A stretch of DNA of 64,000 nucleotides from NCBI RefSeq assembly GCF_905171775.1, contig NC_053489.1, positions 246,695,231 through 246,759,230 on the forward strand. Reading direction: 5' to 3'. Below the pieces are notes generated by a model. The model saw only the letters and a list, made by a program, of their open reading frames with translations. It was not told where the DNA came from and ran no database searches. The DNA comes from Rana temporaria (Eukaryota; Chordata; Amphibia; Anura; Ranidae). Position 1 is the stretch's first letter, and every line of letters begins with the position of its first letter. Below are positions 1 through 11,200 of the stretch, in pieces. A program made the translations under genes and the position numbers.

Positions 1-103
1 GTGGACGTCTACGGCCCTGAAATACCTGGATACATACATCCCCCCTAAATGGTCCCAACTCTTTGCCCTGAACTTTCCTCCACTGCTGAAGACTGTTTGG
101 GCG

Positions 104-2402
104 TTGCTTGACAAATGGCAGACAGGCTTGCATTCGTGGTTTGGCAGATGTAACATTCTTAAGATGTGCATCCTTCCAAAGTTTCTCTACCTCCTCCAAG
201 CCCTACTGATCAGTATACCCTCCAACTACTTTGATCAAGTCGGGGCTTTGTTTACCGACTTTATTTGGGCCCATAGAAAACCCAGACTGAACAGGCGACA
301 GCTCTCACTACCCAAATTATACGGAGGCCTAGCAGTACCGGACTTATGCAAATATTACCAGTCTATCCACCTGACTAGACTTATCGACTGGAACCGCCAC
401 CAGACTACTAAATTATGGCCCAGACTGGAACAATCCCAATGCACCATACCCCTGGCTAGGGCTCCCTGGTGCCACAATTCACTGCCACATGCCATGAAAA
501 ACCACCCCTTAGTAGGTACAACCACACGGATCTGCTCGTCCATTTTTGCCCGTTCCCGTCTTACAGCTGCTAACTCCCCACTACACCCGATTTTGGGTAA
601 TCCGGAGTTCTCCGGGATTGGAAGACCCCATCTTTTGCTTGTTGAGGAAATCTGGTTACTACCAATCATCCCACTTCCTCACCCATAGTAGGTGGATGTC
701 CCTGTCCGAGATCACAGGCCCAAACGGCTTTTTCCGTTTGGCTCATTGGAGGGGCCTCCAAACTAATCACTTCCTCAAATCGCTCCCACCTCCAGGCAGT
801 TTTTGCCAACCTCTAACCACTTTTGAGACCTACTGCTCAGGGTAGGGCACCATGCCCCACACCTTATTAGCAGCCTATCAACTGTTCATAACGCCGCCAG
901 ATGGTCATCAACTGAAGTGTCTCAACTACTGGGAGAAGGACATGAGGTGCACCTTCACCCCACGTCAAACACAGAATGTCCTCCACTTCACTTACAGGTC
1001 CTCGATCTGTACAAAGATACAAGAGACCAATTACAAAATTGTCACTAGATGGTATCACACACCTGCAAAATTACAAAGGATCTTCCCCTCGTCTTCAGAC
1101 CGTTGCTGGAGATGCCAGGAGCACCGGGGAACAATCCTCCACATCTTCAAAACCTGCCCAAAACTAGAGCAGTTCTGGAAGACTGTCCAACACACTGCTC
1201 AGAAATTCACTGAGCGCCCTATCCCAGCCGACCCAGCCTTTTTCCTGCTTCACGCCTCTGACATTCCAATCAGGTCTTATAAAAAGTAATTAATCCGACA
1301 TCTACTTGATGCTGCCAAGGCATGTGTTCCGTTATGCTGGAAATCCACACCATACCATACCATCCATACCATTGGTATGTGGTTTAAAAAGGTTGAGGAA
1401 ATCAACAAAATGGAGGATCTTATCCTCACAGCCCGCCACCAACACGAAAGGAATACCAAGACCTGGGCGATCTGAAATGTGTTGGTATTCTCGAATGAGG
1501 AAATCTGGTTACTACCAATCATCCCACTTCCTCACCCATAGTAGGTGGACGTCCCTGTCCGAGATCACAGGCCCAAACAGCTTTTTCTGTTTGGCTCATT
1601 GGAGGGGCCTCCAAACTAATCACTTCCTCAAATCGCTCCCACCTCCAGGCAGTTTTTGCCAACCTCTAACCACTTTTGAGACCTACTGCTCAGGGGAGGG
1701 CACCATGCCCCACACCTTATTAGCAGCCTATCAACTGTTCATAACGCCGCCAGATGGTCATCAACTGAAGTGTCTCAACTACTGGGAGAAGGACATGAGG
1801 TGCACCATCACCCCACGTCAAACACAGAATGTCCTCCACTTCACTTACAGGTCCTCGATCTGTACAAAGATACAAGAGACCAATTACAAAATTGTCACTA
1901 GATGGTATGACACACCTGCAAAGTTACAAAGGATCTTCCCCTCGTCTTCAGACCGTTGCTGGAGATGCCAGGAGCACCGGGGAACAATCCTCCACATCTT
2001 CAAAACCTGCCCAAAACTAGAGCAGTTCTGGAAGACTGTCCAACACACTGCTCAGAAATTCACTGAGCGCCCTATCCCAGCCGACCCAGCCTTTTTCCTG
2101 CTTCACGCCTCTGACATTCCAATCAGGTCTGATAAAAAGTAATTAATCCGACATCTACTTGATGCTGCCAAGGCATGTGTTCCGTTATGCTGGAAATCCA
2201 CACCATACCATACCATCCATACCATCGGTATGTGGTTTAAAAAGGTTGAGGAAATCAACAAAATGGAGGATCTTATCCTCACAGCCCGCCACCAACACGA
2301 AAGGAATACCAAGACCTGGGCGATCTGAAATGTGTTGGTATTCTCGGATGAGGGACGTGCCCTCTTTGAAAGAGACTCACCAGACTAGAACTACCCTACT
2401 GT
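104..2402 (+). pseudogene. Broken L1 ORF2, C-terminal region
   Basis: This is the region downstream of the reverse transcriptase domain of an L1 ORF2 protein, which nicks DNA and reverse-transcribes its own RNA in the nucleus. The frame shifts near 605-612. A TAG stop lies at about 843-845 in the first duplicate; the second duplicate reads GAG-like sequence there and stays open. Both duplicates stop after the PIRSxKK segment (about 1289 and 2142), although homologous coding sequence (IRHLLDAAKA) continues beyond each stop. The zinc-knuckle CWRCQEHRGTILH is intact in both copies. No functional protein is expected. Confidence 0.85.
644..2349 (+). repeat. 853-bp direct tandem duplication inside the L1 fragment
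   Basis: The segment beginning GAGGAAATCTGGTTACTACC at 644 restarts at 1497, so the unit is 853 bp and the copies are 644-1496 and 1497-2349. They differ at only scattered positions (for example GGGTAGGG against GGGGAGGG at about 841 and 1694), so the duplication is recent relative to the element. The junction shares only GAGG with the end of the second unit, which suggests short-homology recombination or template slippage. Confidence 0.9.
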
Positions 2403-2966
2403 AGCCAGGATGGACATCCGAGAAAGCTGATATTGTCCATTGACAATGCCGGCCTTTTGCCGTGCCCTGAGAAGGGTGCACACACCGCCTCCCTGAGCCC
2501 CATTTCCCTTCCCCTCATCCCTTTCAACCCCCCCTTCTTTCTCCTCCTCCTAGTACTATCCTTCTTTTTCTCTCTGTTGTTTCTTTAACCTACTGTCTGT
2601 GGGGGCTTGTGCTAAGTCCCCATGGACCTATACTTTATTACTGTTTTGTGAATATTGGAAAATGGGTGCGGGAACCACGGGACTATCCACTGTTTCACGT
2701 GCACTCCCGGTGGCTGAGATAATTAGGGTCCCAGAAGTAAAGGTATAGGCATGCACTCTCCTGGTTCCTTCTCCATGGAGACAATCTATGTTGGATATAC
2801 TTGTCGTACCCGTCATACCATGTTTCCTCTCTGTAATTGCATGTCTGTGCCATGACGTGTAGTTAACCTTATCTCACACCACCGTGTTATATTTTATATT
2901 ACTGGAAGACGATGTGTGTCATGTTTCTTTGCTCTTTTTATAAATAAAAGATTTTGGGAAAAAAAG

Positions 2967-3340
2967 CTGGTTTATTAAATTAAAATTGCACTTACATCAA
3001 GGACAATGAATTTGAGCGATATAGGATAAAATCTTGCATTTACATTACATTTTTTGTTTTTGGGTTTAATACTTCTTTAAACAAAATAGTATAAAAAAAA
3101 AAAAAGAGATGAAAGCGATAGTAATTAAAACAGCTAAAAAAACTGAGTGAATTATAATGTTCAAATATACTAATTACACAATAAAAAAAAAAAAAAAAAG
3201 AAACATTGACTAAAAAAAATTATGAAATGGGGAGCACTGGCATGAAAACCTCACTAGGTATGCCTCACTAGTTTTGAATAGAGTAAAAGTTTGATGTCCT
3301 TTTAGTATTCTTAGTGTTAAGTGGTGTTATATTTTGTGTT
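2967..3340. other. AT-rich gap between LINEs, no gene seen
   Basis: AT-rich single-copy-looking sequence with A-runs at about 3092-3105 and 3183-3200. No coding potential or repeat boundary is recognised. It ends at the target duplication of the following LINE. Confidence 0.5.
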
Positions 3341-3357
3341 GGAAATTGGAATATGCC
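3341..3357. repeat. Target site duplication, left copy
   Basis: The 17-bp sequence GGAAATTGGAATATGCC is repeated exactly at 9858-9874. The flanking bases differ at both ends, so the repeat marks the insertion site of the LINE. Confidence 0.92.
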
Positions 3358-3516
3358 GGGGGCGTGTGGGCGGAGCCTAGCGGAGCGGTAATGCTGGGCT
3401 AGAGCTCTGCTCCGTGCAGGAGATAAACCCGCAAATAAAAGACGGACCGATCCGTCATAACGAACGGGGACACCGGAACGGAATACCGGAAGGTGAGAGG
3501 CACCGAACGATATAAG

Positions 3517-4632
3517 ATGGTGCTGGGAGGAAGCAGGGGGAAAAATAAAAACGGCAACACAAACGGCGCTCAGCATCCTAAGAGCGCAGCAGTGAAAAAG
3601 GCGCCGATTACCTCAGGTGAATTCTCCTCAGAGGTAGTGAGGAGGAAAAAAACACTATCAAAGCCAGAGAAGCAAATGGCTTCCCGCAGTATTACAGCAA
3701 CTGATAGTGAAGGAGAGGACGCGTCAGAGAAGCCTTTATCTTTATTAAGACAAGATGCAGCGGTCCCCTCAGGTCTTTTACAGCAATTTGAAAAGATGCT
3801 TCACAGAGCGCTGAAAGTTACCTCAGACCAGATAACAGCCAATCTCACCAAGGAGATTAGAGACCTTGGGGGCCGCACAGAGGCCCTTGAATCAAAAATG
3901 GACGAAATTGAGGTATTCACACAAGAATGTTTGACTGAAATTGATACCCTTAAGGAAGAAAATTTAACCCTGCAAAACAGACTTGAAGATTTCGAAAATA
4001 GAGCCAGGAGGTCCAATATAAGGTTTAGGGGACTGCCTGAATCAGTTATTGACCTGCCCGGAACCATATTGGCACTTTGTCAGGAACTGCTGCCTGGTAT
4101 ACCCGTAAGCAGACTGGAAATGGACAGAGTCCACAGGGCTCTTGCCCCCAGGAAAGCGGATGGACCACCTAGGGACATCATAGCCAAATTCCATTTTTAC
4201 AAAACCAAAGAATTAATAATGGAGACCACCAGAGAAAAAAAGAAATTATCCTTTCAGGGGCACGACTTTCAGATTTTTGCGGACATTTCCCAGCTGACAA
4301 TAAATAAGAGAAGGGCTATGAAACCCCTTCTTCAAGAATTACAGCATCGCCAAATTAAATACCAGTGGGGTTTCCCCTTCTCCCTGAGGTTCACTCTTCA
4401 AGGTACCAAAATAGTGTGCAGAACCCCGGATCAGCTTCACCAAGCACTTATTGATTTCAAAATAATTGAAAAACCACCAACAGCGCATGCTGCGCGCAGA
4501 AGATCTGCATCCTCCTCTCCTCACAACACTTCACCTAAGCAGGACCACGTTAACGGCATCCATCAATTACACAAGCGTGGCAGATTTGTGGCTCAAGAGC
4601 AAGCACAAGACCAGGAAGATACTATGGACTGA
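3517..4632 (+). CDS. L1 ORF1 protein (RNA-binding chaperone)
   Basis: L1 ORF1p binds the element RNA as a coiled-coil trimer and acts as a nucleic-acid chaperone in the cytoplasmic RNP. The 371-residue product has a basic, disordered N-terminus (lysine/serine-rich, residues 1-80), a heptad-rich coiled-coil segment (about 85-160) and the family signature ENRARRSNIRFRGLPES at about 159-175, followed by MDRVHRAL and a C-terminal domain. The ATG at 3517 is chosen; the frame is open slightly upstream from a GTG at 3493, but the ATG is followed directly by a basic N-terminus as in the second LINE here. The frame is uninterrupted. Regulation is presumably from an internal 5' UTR promoter, which cannot be seen directly. 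Confidence 0.9.
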   Translation: MVLGGSRGKNKNGNTNGAQHPKSAAVKKAPITSGEFSSEVVRRKKTLSKPEKQMASRSITATDSEGEDASEKPLSLLRQDAAVPSGLLQQFEKMLHRALKVTSDQITANLTKEIRDLGGRTEALESKMDEIEVFTQECLTEIDTLKEENLTLQNRLEDFENRARRSNIRFRGLPESVIDLPGTILALCQELLPGIPVSRLEMDRVHRALAPRKADGPPRDIIAKFHFYKTKELIMETTREKKKLSFQGHDFQIFADISQLTINKRRAMKPLLQELQHRQIKYQWGFPFSLRFTLQGTKIVCRTPDQLHQALIDFKIIEKPPTAHAARRRSASSSPHNTSPKQDHVNGIHQLHKRGRFVAQEQAQDQEDTMD

Positions 4633-5581
4633 TTCCTCTGAGCAAGATACTACTTTTTTCCCTCTACCTTAGGGCAGGAACTTGTTCACCTGCAGTTTAC
4701 AAAACACATGGCAATTACAAGGACCAATCTTTTTTTCTCTTTTTTTTTTTCTCCCTCTTTTCTTCCTTTTTATATATTTTTTTTTCTTAATACTCTCTCC
4801 TACGTTACAACCATTATTATAACCAAAGCCCTCATAGGAGGGATCACTAACATGCATGGGATTTTTTCACAGTGGTTCAGCTTCCTCACACCACAAGATT
4901 AGTCACTCCCCTCCCCTTTACAGGGGACCAATTAACCCAACAGCCAGACTGTATATTACCTACAACACTTTCTGTCTTTTACCAATCCCTCACTAGGACA
5001 TTCCACTCTAACCCATCCTTTCCTAGTACCTTACTTGTAATCTATTACCTTTATGCTAATTCTTCCCTGCCTAACGGGCTAGAGAAGCCACCATCCAGGT
5101 TTTATACTGAGTGGAGTTTCGCTTTACTCTCTCTCCCCCTTTTCCTTAATATCCAATAGTTCTTCTTATATTACACAGTACAGTTACCCCGTAAATAATA
5201 GGATTTATTAGTAATGTTGTACATTCAGTACCCATTATGGGTACTTACAGGATATTTTTTTGGACGCGGGTCTCCATGGCACGGATAATACATGTGCCAC
5301 ATTTGGCTCCCCTCTGACCCCCGCAATAATAAGCGGGGGCCAGACGTGGGCCCTTTTTCCCCTGACCGGGTATTTCCCTCCCGGTCACGGGCCAGTTCGG
5401 AACATTTTTTATACATTCTGATGCTTGTTTGTTATTTTATCAGTAACATTTTGTTTTCTTTTTTGAAGGTAATCACTTTCCTGAACCCCTCCTTTCCTCT
5501 TCTTCCCCCCTCTGCAAGGACTAGACCGGGTAATCGTTGTACAGGCTCACATGGTAAGAAATGCGGAATGATTAGGCTGCC
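4633..5581 (+). other. Inter-ORF region of the L1
   Basis: These 949 bp separate ORF1 and ORF2. They are pyrimidine-rich with T-runs at about 4726-4795 and carry no ORF that resembles a known protein. The spacer is about twice as long as in the other full-length LINE of the window (439 bp), showing that the two belong to different subfamilies. Confidence 0.7.
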
Positions 5582-8500
5582 ATGGCTCCTTTAAATGTAC
5601 TATCACTAAATGTGCAGGGTCTAAATGTTCCACAAAAACGAGTGAAGGCTTTCAGATATTTTCAAGCCAAAAAAGCACATGTGGTATGCTTACAGGAAAC
5701 CCACTTCACCCCTACCACCACTCCAAAATATTTTCATGCTTCCTACCCTCAAGTTTATACTGCGTCTGCTTCATCTAAAAAACGGGGCACCCTAATTGCC
5801 TTTCATAGGTCTACACAATTTACGGTAAAGTCTGAAATAAAGGACCCAGAGGGTCGCTATATCATACTAACAGGTCATATAATGGATGCCGCAGTAACTA
5901 TTGTGTCATATTATGCTCCCAATCAGAACCCACTCCCATTTATGTCGCACTTATTTCAAATGGTAAACACACACAAATTTGGCTCCCTCCTTATTTGTGG
6001 GGATTCTAATCAGGTTCTCCTCCCTTTTTTGGACAGAACCCCCTACTCCCCTCCGAAAAAACAGGTCAAATGGACCCTCTCCAACTTACTATCTAAATAC
6101 AATCTAGTGGACTCCTGGAGGGAAATGAACCCCACCAGGCGCTCTTACACATATTTCTCGAATCCTCATCAATCGTCTAGCCGTATTGATCAAATTTTTT
6201 TGACAATAGGTATGCTGCCGGAGGTACTTGACTCCGGCATCGTTCCTATTCCTTGGTCGGACCACAACGCAGTCCTTACCACTCTAGCCTCGACTATACC
6301 CAAAAAGCAAGACTCCACATGGTACCTGCCAGATATAATTCTCAAACACCCATCTTATAAAATGGTAATAGAGCAAAGCCTAAAGGAATACTTGACACTT
6401 AATACAACCCCGGAAATCTCGCCACTAACACTGTGGGAAGCGCACAAACCAGTGCTGAGAGGAATAATACAAAAACAGTACGGTATCCTTAAAAGGGAAC
6501 GCAAGCAACTAGCAAATAAACTTGAACTAGAGCACAACTTGGCATTCATGGCCTTTCAACATAATCACTCGCCCAAAACAAAAGCCCGTCTCGACAAGGC
6601 ACGAACGGAATATGACCTATTCCTCACGGAATCTGCCAATAAATCACTGTATAGGACGAAACATTTTTTTTACAAACATGCTAACAAATCAGGCTCACTC
6701 CTAGCAAGATCACTTAATTCGATCAATAAATCACATAAACCCATTCATTTAAAAATTGCAAATAATAACATCTCTAGTAATCCGATCAAAATAGTGCAAA
6801 AATTTAGTACACACCTTAAAAAATTGTACTCCGAAAATAAGGTATTCAACTCACAGGAAGCTGATACCTTCTTTTCCGATCTGCAGTTACCACGTTTGAG
6901 TGACTCCCAAAACGCACTTTTAGAAGAACCCATAACACCAACAGACATTCTGGCGGCCATCAAAGACCTCAAAATAAATAAAAGACCAGGTCCAGATGGG
7001 TTTACTGCACGTTACTATACAACGCTACAGGAACATATCTCCTCCACAATGGCTGACGCCTTTAATGATCTATTGCAACATAAATCCTTTAGACAAGAAT
7101 CCCTTACGGCCACGATATGTATGATACCCAAACCGCACTCAGATGCTACCCTTAGCGAAAACTACCGCCCGATATCCATGCTTAACACGGACATTAAAAT
7201 ACTAGGCAAAGTCCTAGCCAGCAGACTGAACAAAATTATTGGATCACTGATTCATAGGGATCAAGTGGGTTTCATGCCCAATAGACAAGCAGGGGACAAC
7301 ATTCGAAGGGCCAGTCTATTAGCACACTTTGCAAGAAAGAGGAAAATTCCAGCATGTTTCTTATCACTAGATATAAGACAAGCCTTTGACTCTGTCTCTT
7401 GGTCATACCTAGAGTACTCATTGTTGAAATGGGGCTTTGGTCCCAATTTCATACGATGGGTTCTACAGTTATATAAAAATCCGAAAGCGTATGTTAAATA
7501 TGCAGGATATAAATCAGATGCATTCTCCATACAAAGAGGCACCAGGCAAGGCTGTCCATTATCCCCTTTATTGTTCGCACTCCTTATAGAACCTCTGGCC
7601 CAAAAAATAAGAGCAGACCCCAAGGTAATGGGTATTGAATTGGGCGGTGTAAAACACAAATTATGTCTATATGCGGACGACATCTTGTTGTTCCTCTCAT
7701 CTCCACAAGTCTCTGGTCCCAACTTAACCCCAATTTTGCACCATTTTGCATCTTTCTCGGGATTAGCGATAAACCCTAAGAAATGCCTGGCCCTCAACGT
7801 TTCACTTTCCAGCACAGAATTGAATGCGGCGAAAGTGGGTCTTCCCTTCGAGTGGCCAGCCAAAAGCATCCCCTATTTAGGAATACACCTCACAGCTGAC
7901 ATATTAGATCTATACTCATACAATTATCCTGCACTTTTGAAACACATAACAAATCTTTTACACTCGTGGGCCCAACTCCCCTTATCCTGGTTCGGTAGAA
8001 TTAATGCAACAAAAATGACAATATTGCCCAAGCTCCTATACCTCTTTAGGGTACTCCCTATACCCATTCCTGCACATTTTCTTAGAACTGTACAAAAACG
8101 GGTCTCCACCTTCGTCTGGGGTTCTTCCAAGCCAAGAATTAAATCACAAGTCTTACATCTCCCCAAGACGGCAGGTGGACTCGGCTATCCCAATTTTGCC
8201 CGTTATTACCAAGCAGCGCAACTGGCAATGTTAACAAAATATCATGCCAAAACTGAGGTGCCACTTTGGGTTTCAATAGAAGCAGTGGAAAGCGACCCTA
8301 TTTCTATATCTAACTTGTTGTGGATCTCTCCAAAGTTACGTAAGCATATTACCAACCCAGTCACGAAACACTCACTTTCCTTATGGGATGCACTTAAATC
8401 CAAACATCATCTATTGTCTCCTTTAACCCCGTTACTGTCCTTTAATAAAAACCCGGCATTCTACCCAGCTTGGGTCTTTCCCAATTCCTTCAAAGAATGG

Positions 8501-9373
8501 GTGGATAGGGACTGTACACTCAAATACAAATTTTTTGATTCAATGTCAATGACCCCCTTTCCATCTATGTGTACAACGTATGGAATACCACCGAAGGAAA
8601 TCTTTAGATATTTACAGATTAAAATTTTTTTCCAACCCCCTACTAACTCAGCATACTCGCCGAACAAATTCACAGTCTTTGAAAATGTATGTGATAGGAA
8701 TCCCCACGCTAGAAAAGTGATTTCAGCCCTATACTCGCAGCTACTCTCGCAACCGGACAACGGGAAACTACTATATGCTCGTAAATGGGAGGAGGACTTG
8801 GGCATAGAATTGAATGAGAGGGAGTGGGAGCAAATATGGACCAATACTAAAACAGCTTCTTCTAATGTGCTAGCAGCGGAAACGAACTATAAAGTACTAT
8901 CTAGGTGGTACTTGGTGCCGGCTAGAGTGGCTAAATTCGCTAGCAATTATTCTGATCAATGCTTCAGGGATTGTTCTGGTACGGGAACATATATTCATAT
9001 ATGGTGGTCGTTCCCAAAGGCTCAGGTATTTTGGTCAGAAGTTTTCCAAACAATAGAAGCCCTCACTAATTCTTCCCTTCCTATGGATCCAAAATTGGCA
9101 TTACTTAATTTAAAACCACACAATATGTCACACATGCAATTCAACCTGATTAGACAGCTCCTTACGGCAGCAAAACAAACAATAGCGAAAGCATGGAGAT
9201 CGCCTGATTTACACATGAGCGAAGCTGTCAATAGAATGAACACAGCAATGAAGTTTGCCAAAATGTCGGCCATTGAGTCGGATACGATCGCCAGATTTGA
9301 ATGTATATGGGAACCCTGGATTAATCTCACAATGCAGAACACATTTGTTAATGCGGTAATGATGCCATGGTAG
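5582..9373 (+). CDS. L1 ORF2 protein: endonuclease and reverse transcriptase
   Basis: ORF2p nicks the chromosomal target and uses the free 3' end to reverse-transcribe the LINE RNA. The 1263-residue frame is open and close to the usual length of about 1275. Visible in order: an APE-type endonuclease at about 1-235 with LNVQGLN (7-14), QETHF with the catalytic Glu at 39, GDSN at about 140 and SDH at about 225; a reverse transcriptase at about 440-760 with YRPISMLN, DQVGFMP, a TRQGCPLSPLLF block and the catalytic YADD near 697; then a C-terminal region. The terminal zinc-knuckle is altered: CFRDC replaces the CWRC form, and the last cysteine is Phe (WWSF at about 1142). The other two copies in the window keep it. 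This copy may be open but impaired. Confidence 0.92.
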   Translation: MAPLNVLSLNVQGLNVPQKRVKAFRYFQAKKAHVVCLQETHFTPTTTPKYFHASYPQVYTASASSKKRGTLIAFHRSTQFTVKSEIKDPEGRYIILTGHIMDAAVTIVSYYAPNQNPLPFMSHLFQMVNTHKFGSLLICGDSNQVLLPFLDRTPYSPPKKQVKWTLSNLLSKYNLVDSWREMNPTRRSYTYFSNPHQSSSRIDQIFLTIGMLPEVLDSGIVPIPWSDHNAVLTTLASTIPKKQDSTWYLPDIILKHPSYKMVIEQSLKEYLTLNTTPEISPLTLWEAHKPVLRGIIQKQYGILKRERKQLANKLELEHNLAFMAFQHNHSPKTKARLDKARTEYDLFLTESANKSLYRTKHFFYKHANKSGSLLARSLNSINKSHKPIHLKIANNNISSNPIKIVQKFSTHLKKLYSENKVFNSQEADTFFSDLQLPRLSDSQNALLEEPITPTDILAAIKDLKINKRPGPDGFTARYYTTLQEHISSTMADAFNDLLQHKSFRQESLTATICMIPKPHSDATLSENYRPISMLNTDIKILGKVLASRLNKIIGSLIHRDQVGFMPNRQAGDNIRRASLLAHFARKRKIPACFLSLDIRQAFDSVSWSYLEYSLLKWGFGPNFIRWVLQLYKNPKAYVKYAGYKSDAFSIQRGTRQGCPLSPLLFALLIEPLAQKIRADPKVMGIELGGVKHKLCLYADDILLFLSSPQVSGPNLTPILHHFASFSGLAINPKKCLALNVSLSSTELNAAKVGLPFEWPAKSIPYLGIHLTADILDLYSYNYPALLKHITNLLHSWAQLPLSWFGRINATKMTILPKLLYLFRVLPIPIPAHFLRTVQKRVSTFVWGSSKPRIKSQVLHLPKTAGGLGYPNFARYYQAAQLAMLTKYHAKTEVPLWVSIEAVESDPISISNLLWISPKLRKHITNPVTKHSLSLWDALKSKHHLLSPLTPLLSFNKNPAFYPAWVFPNSFKEWVDRDCTLKYKFFDSMSMTPFPSMCTTYGIPPKEIFRYLQIKIFFQPPTNSAYSPNKFTVFENVCDRNPHARKVISALYSQLLSQPDNGKLLYARKWEEDLGIELNEREWEQIWTNTKTASSNVLAAETNYKVLSRWYLVPARVAKFASNYSDQCFRDCSGTGTYIHIWWSFPKAQVFWSEVFQTIEALTNSSLPMDPKLALLNLKPHNMSHMQFNLIRQLLTAAKQTIAKAWRSPDLHMSEAVNRMNTAMKFAKMSAIESDTIARFECIWEPWINLTMQNTFVNAVMMPW

Positions 9374-9857
9374 TCCAGTCATTGTATAGGCAGCCTGATT
9401 TATCTAACCAAAATGCAGATGGATCCCCGGTCTGGTCCTGCAGAGCCCCCCATCCCTTTCTCCTCCCCTTACCTTCCCTCCTTTAATTTAATGTTTTATA
9501 ATTTTCCTTTTTATTTTTACATTATTACCTCGCATCTGCGACTTCTATTTACCTAAGCTATTAGGAAAATACAACACTAACTAGATGCCTCTAACGTCTT
9601 GGAAACAATACAACGCCTGGACCGAAGTTCATATGTCAAGCTGCAAGACCTCTGATATCCAGACAAATGTGTTGTTGGACTTAATTGTTTATCTTTCAAG
9701 TTTATTTTGAGTTAATTTTCATGAGCGAAGTTCAGATGTGATGTGGATGTTAAGCGTCATTATATAGTACTTCAGTATTTTCCTATGTATATGTTAATAT
9801 TATCTGAAAATTCTGTATACTTGTTGCTACTTTTACACAATAAAGATATATTGACAC
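9374..9857 (+). other. 3' UTR of the L1
   Basis: Non-coding tail of the LINE. It contains AATAAA at about 9838, 15-20 bases before the end, and finishes without a poly-A tract. Confidence 0.75.
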
Positions 9858-9874
9858 GGAAATTGGAATATGCC
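9858..9874. repeat. Target site duplication, right copy
   Basis: Exact copy of 3341-3357, immediately after the LINE 3' end ATTGACAC. Confidence 0.92.
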
Positions 9875-10800
9875 ATGCTGGTGGAATAAGGACAATAGAA
9901 TAAGAAAGCACATCTGTTACTGGAGAGATTTTATAACAGGATGTTACTGACTTCTTCTGCTGTGGTAATGAAAGCTCACCAGATGGAATTACAGAATGCA
10001 GTTCTTTACTTGTTCAGTCAGCTATTTTTGAGAAACATTCTCAACTCGTAGAGAAGATTTGCTTGCTTCAGTCAGGGATAGTTGTACATAATTTATTCTG
10101 TTTATTTTTTACACACAGAATAAAATTCATTAGGGATTACCTTCTTTCTGTGCTGACCAGCCATTCTGGTCTTACTCCTCTTGTTTCAGCTCTTCCAGTG
10201 CAATTTTCACATGTGGTATCATCTAAAAATGTGTTGCAGTTTACTGTCTTTAAAGAGGAAGGAAAGACACTCTCTGATCTGATTTAACAAATTTTACACA
10301 ATTGTACAATTTCACATTTTTATTGAACAAATTGTATAAACATGCACGGGTCTGCTCAAAAAAGTTAAGAGGTCAGTCTCATTTTCTTAATTTTTTTTGT
10401 CCAAACTGAAACAATATAATGTCTATAGAGTGCCACAGATCCTGCTGGGCAAGGCTCCTTAGATAGTTAGAAAAGTTTGTGATATTACTATTGTTTTCCA
10501 GAAAAGCCTATGCCAGAAGTGTCTTCCCTGAATCTCTCAATGGGGATCACCAATGATGAGCCAAACACACCTGGGTTCTGATCTAGCAGGGTTCAGCGAA
10601 CATTAGTAACATTTGGGTGCTGAATCTGAACCCCCATTGAAGTCAGTGGGAGTTGAATGTTAATAATCAGTTGTGCCAATTTTCTAGGTTAACAGACAAT
10701 AGATTGTCAAACAAATGGCATTAGACGTGGGGGACCCAATGGGACAGAGGAAACAAAAGTTTAAAAATTCCATTTGGCAGGGAGCAGTTGCTTTGGTGAT
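9875..10800. other. Intergenic, no gene recognised
   Basis: Ordinary AT-rich sequence. A 74-codon frame at 10063-10287 resembles no family I know and has no flanking support. No repeat ends were identified. Confidence 0.4.
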
Positions 10801-10802
10801 GC

Positions 10803-11196
10803 TTAACCACATGCCAGTTCATTTATTGTTAGCGGGTGGAAGCTTCAGTCATTGCACTATACTGGTGTATATTGTGGTGAAGCGTGATCCTGTGACTACA
10901 GCAGATCACAGCTCTCTCAGAGTATCATGTGATCACTATGACCAATCATAGTAATCACATGATTACAATTTAAGCAAAGCTGTCATGATGAATGGCTTCC
11001 ATTCATGACAGCTTGCTTACTGTTGTGATGTTATGATTGGCCCACAGCTATCACATTGTATCTGGCATCCAGTGGCATGTGATTAGCTGTAGCCAATCAG
11101 AGCATCACAATAGTAAGCAAGCTGTCATGAATGAAAGCCATTCATGACAGTAAAATGATTGCTTATAACAGTGATAGTCACTGTTATAAGCAATAA
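10803..11196. repeat. Hairpin-rich repeat, TTAACCAC-type left end
   Basis: It begins TTAACCACATGCCAG, resembling the terminus at 52456 (TTAACCACTTCCCG). It holds three nested self-complementary blocks: CATTCATGACAGCTTGCTTAC (about 11001-11021) is complementary to about 11113-11136, each side is also a local hairpin, and TTATAACAGTGATAG with CTATCACTGTTATAA-like sequence forms a palindrome at 11158-11195. Probably a truncated non-autonomous DNA element. The (TA)n microsatellite follows directly. Confidence 0.55.
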
Positions 11197-11198
11197 CA

Positions 11199-11200
<2 letters not shown>

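Larger units (their letters stand above)
1..2966 (+). mobile_element. 3' part of an L1-clade LINE, left-truncated by the window edge
   Basis: The reading frames encode the C-terminal half of an L1-type ORF2 after the reverse transcriptase: the conserved block around SWFGRCNILKM (about 130-170), LPKLYGGLAVPDL (about 310-345), and a CxxC...H...C zinc-knuckle with CWRC (about 1105). After about 2405 comes a non-coding 3' UTR, a polyadenylation signal AATAAA near 2941, and a short A-run ending the element. The copy is dead: it has frameshifts, in-frame stops and an internal tandem duplication. Confidence 0.9.
3358..9857 (+). mobile_element. Full-length L1-clade retrotransposon with both ORFs open
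   Basis: The element is bracketed by a perfect 17-bp direct repeat, GGAAATTGGAATATGCC, at 3341-3357 and 9858-9874, which is the target site duplication. It contains a short 5' UTR, ORF1 (3517-4632), a 949-bp inter-ORF region, ORF2 (5582-9373) and a 484-bp 3' UTR ending AATAAAGATATATTGACAC. There is no poly-A tail, unlike mammalian L1. Intact ORFs and a perfect target duplication argue for a young insertion. Assignment to the L1/Tx1 clade rests on an ORF1 with a coiled coil plus RRM-type domain and on ORF2 with an apurinic-type endonuclease. Confidence 0.93.

Noticed and set aside
10063..10287. 74-codon frame after the L1
   Set aside because: No recognisable family and no neighbouring exons; left as unassigned.
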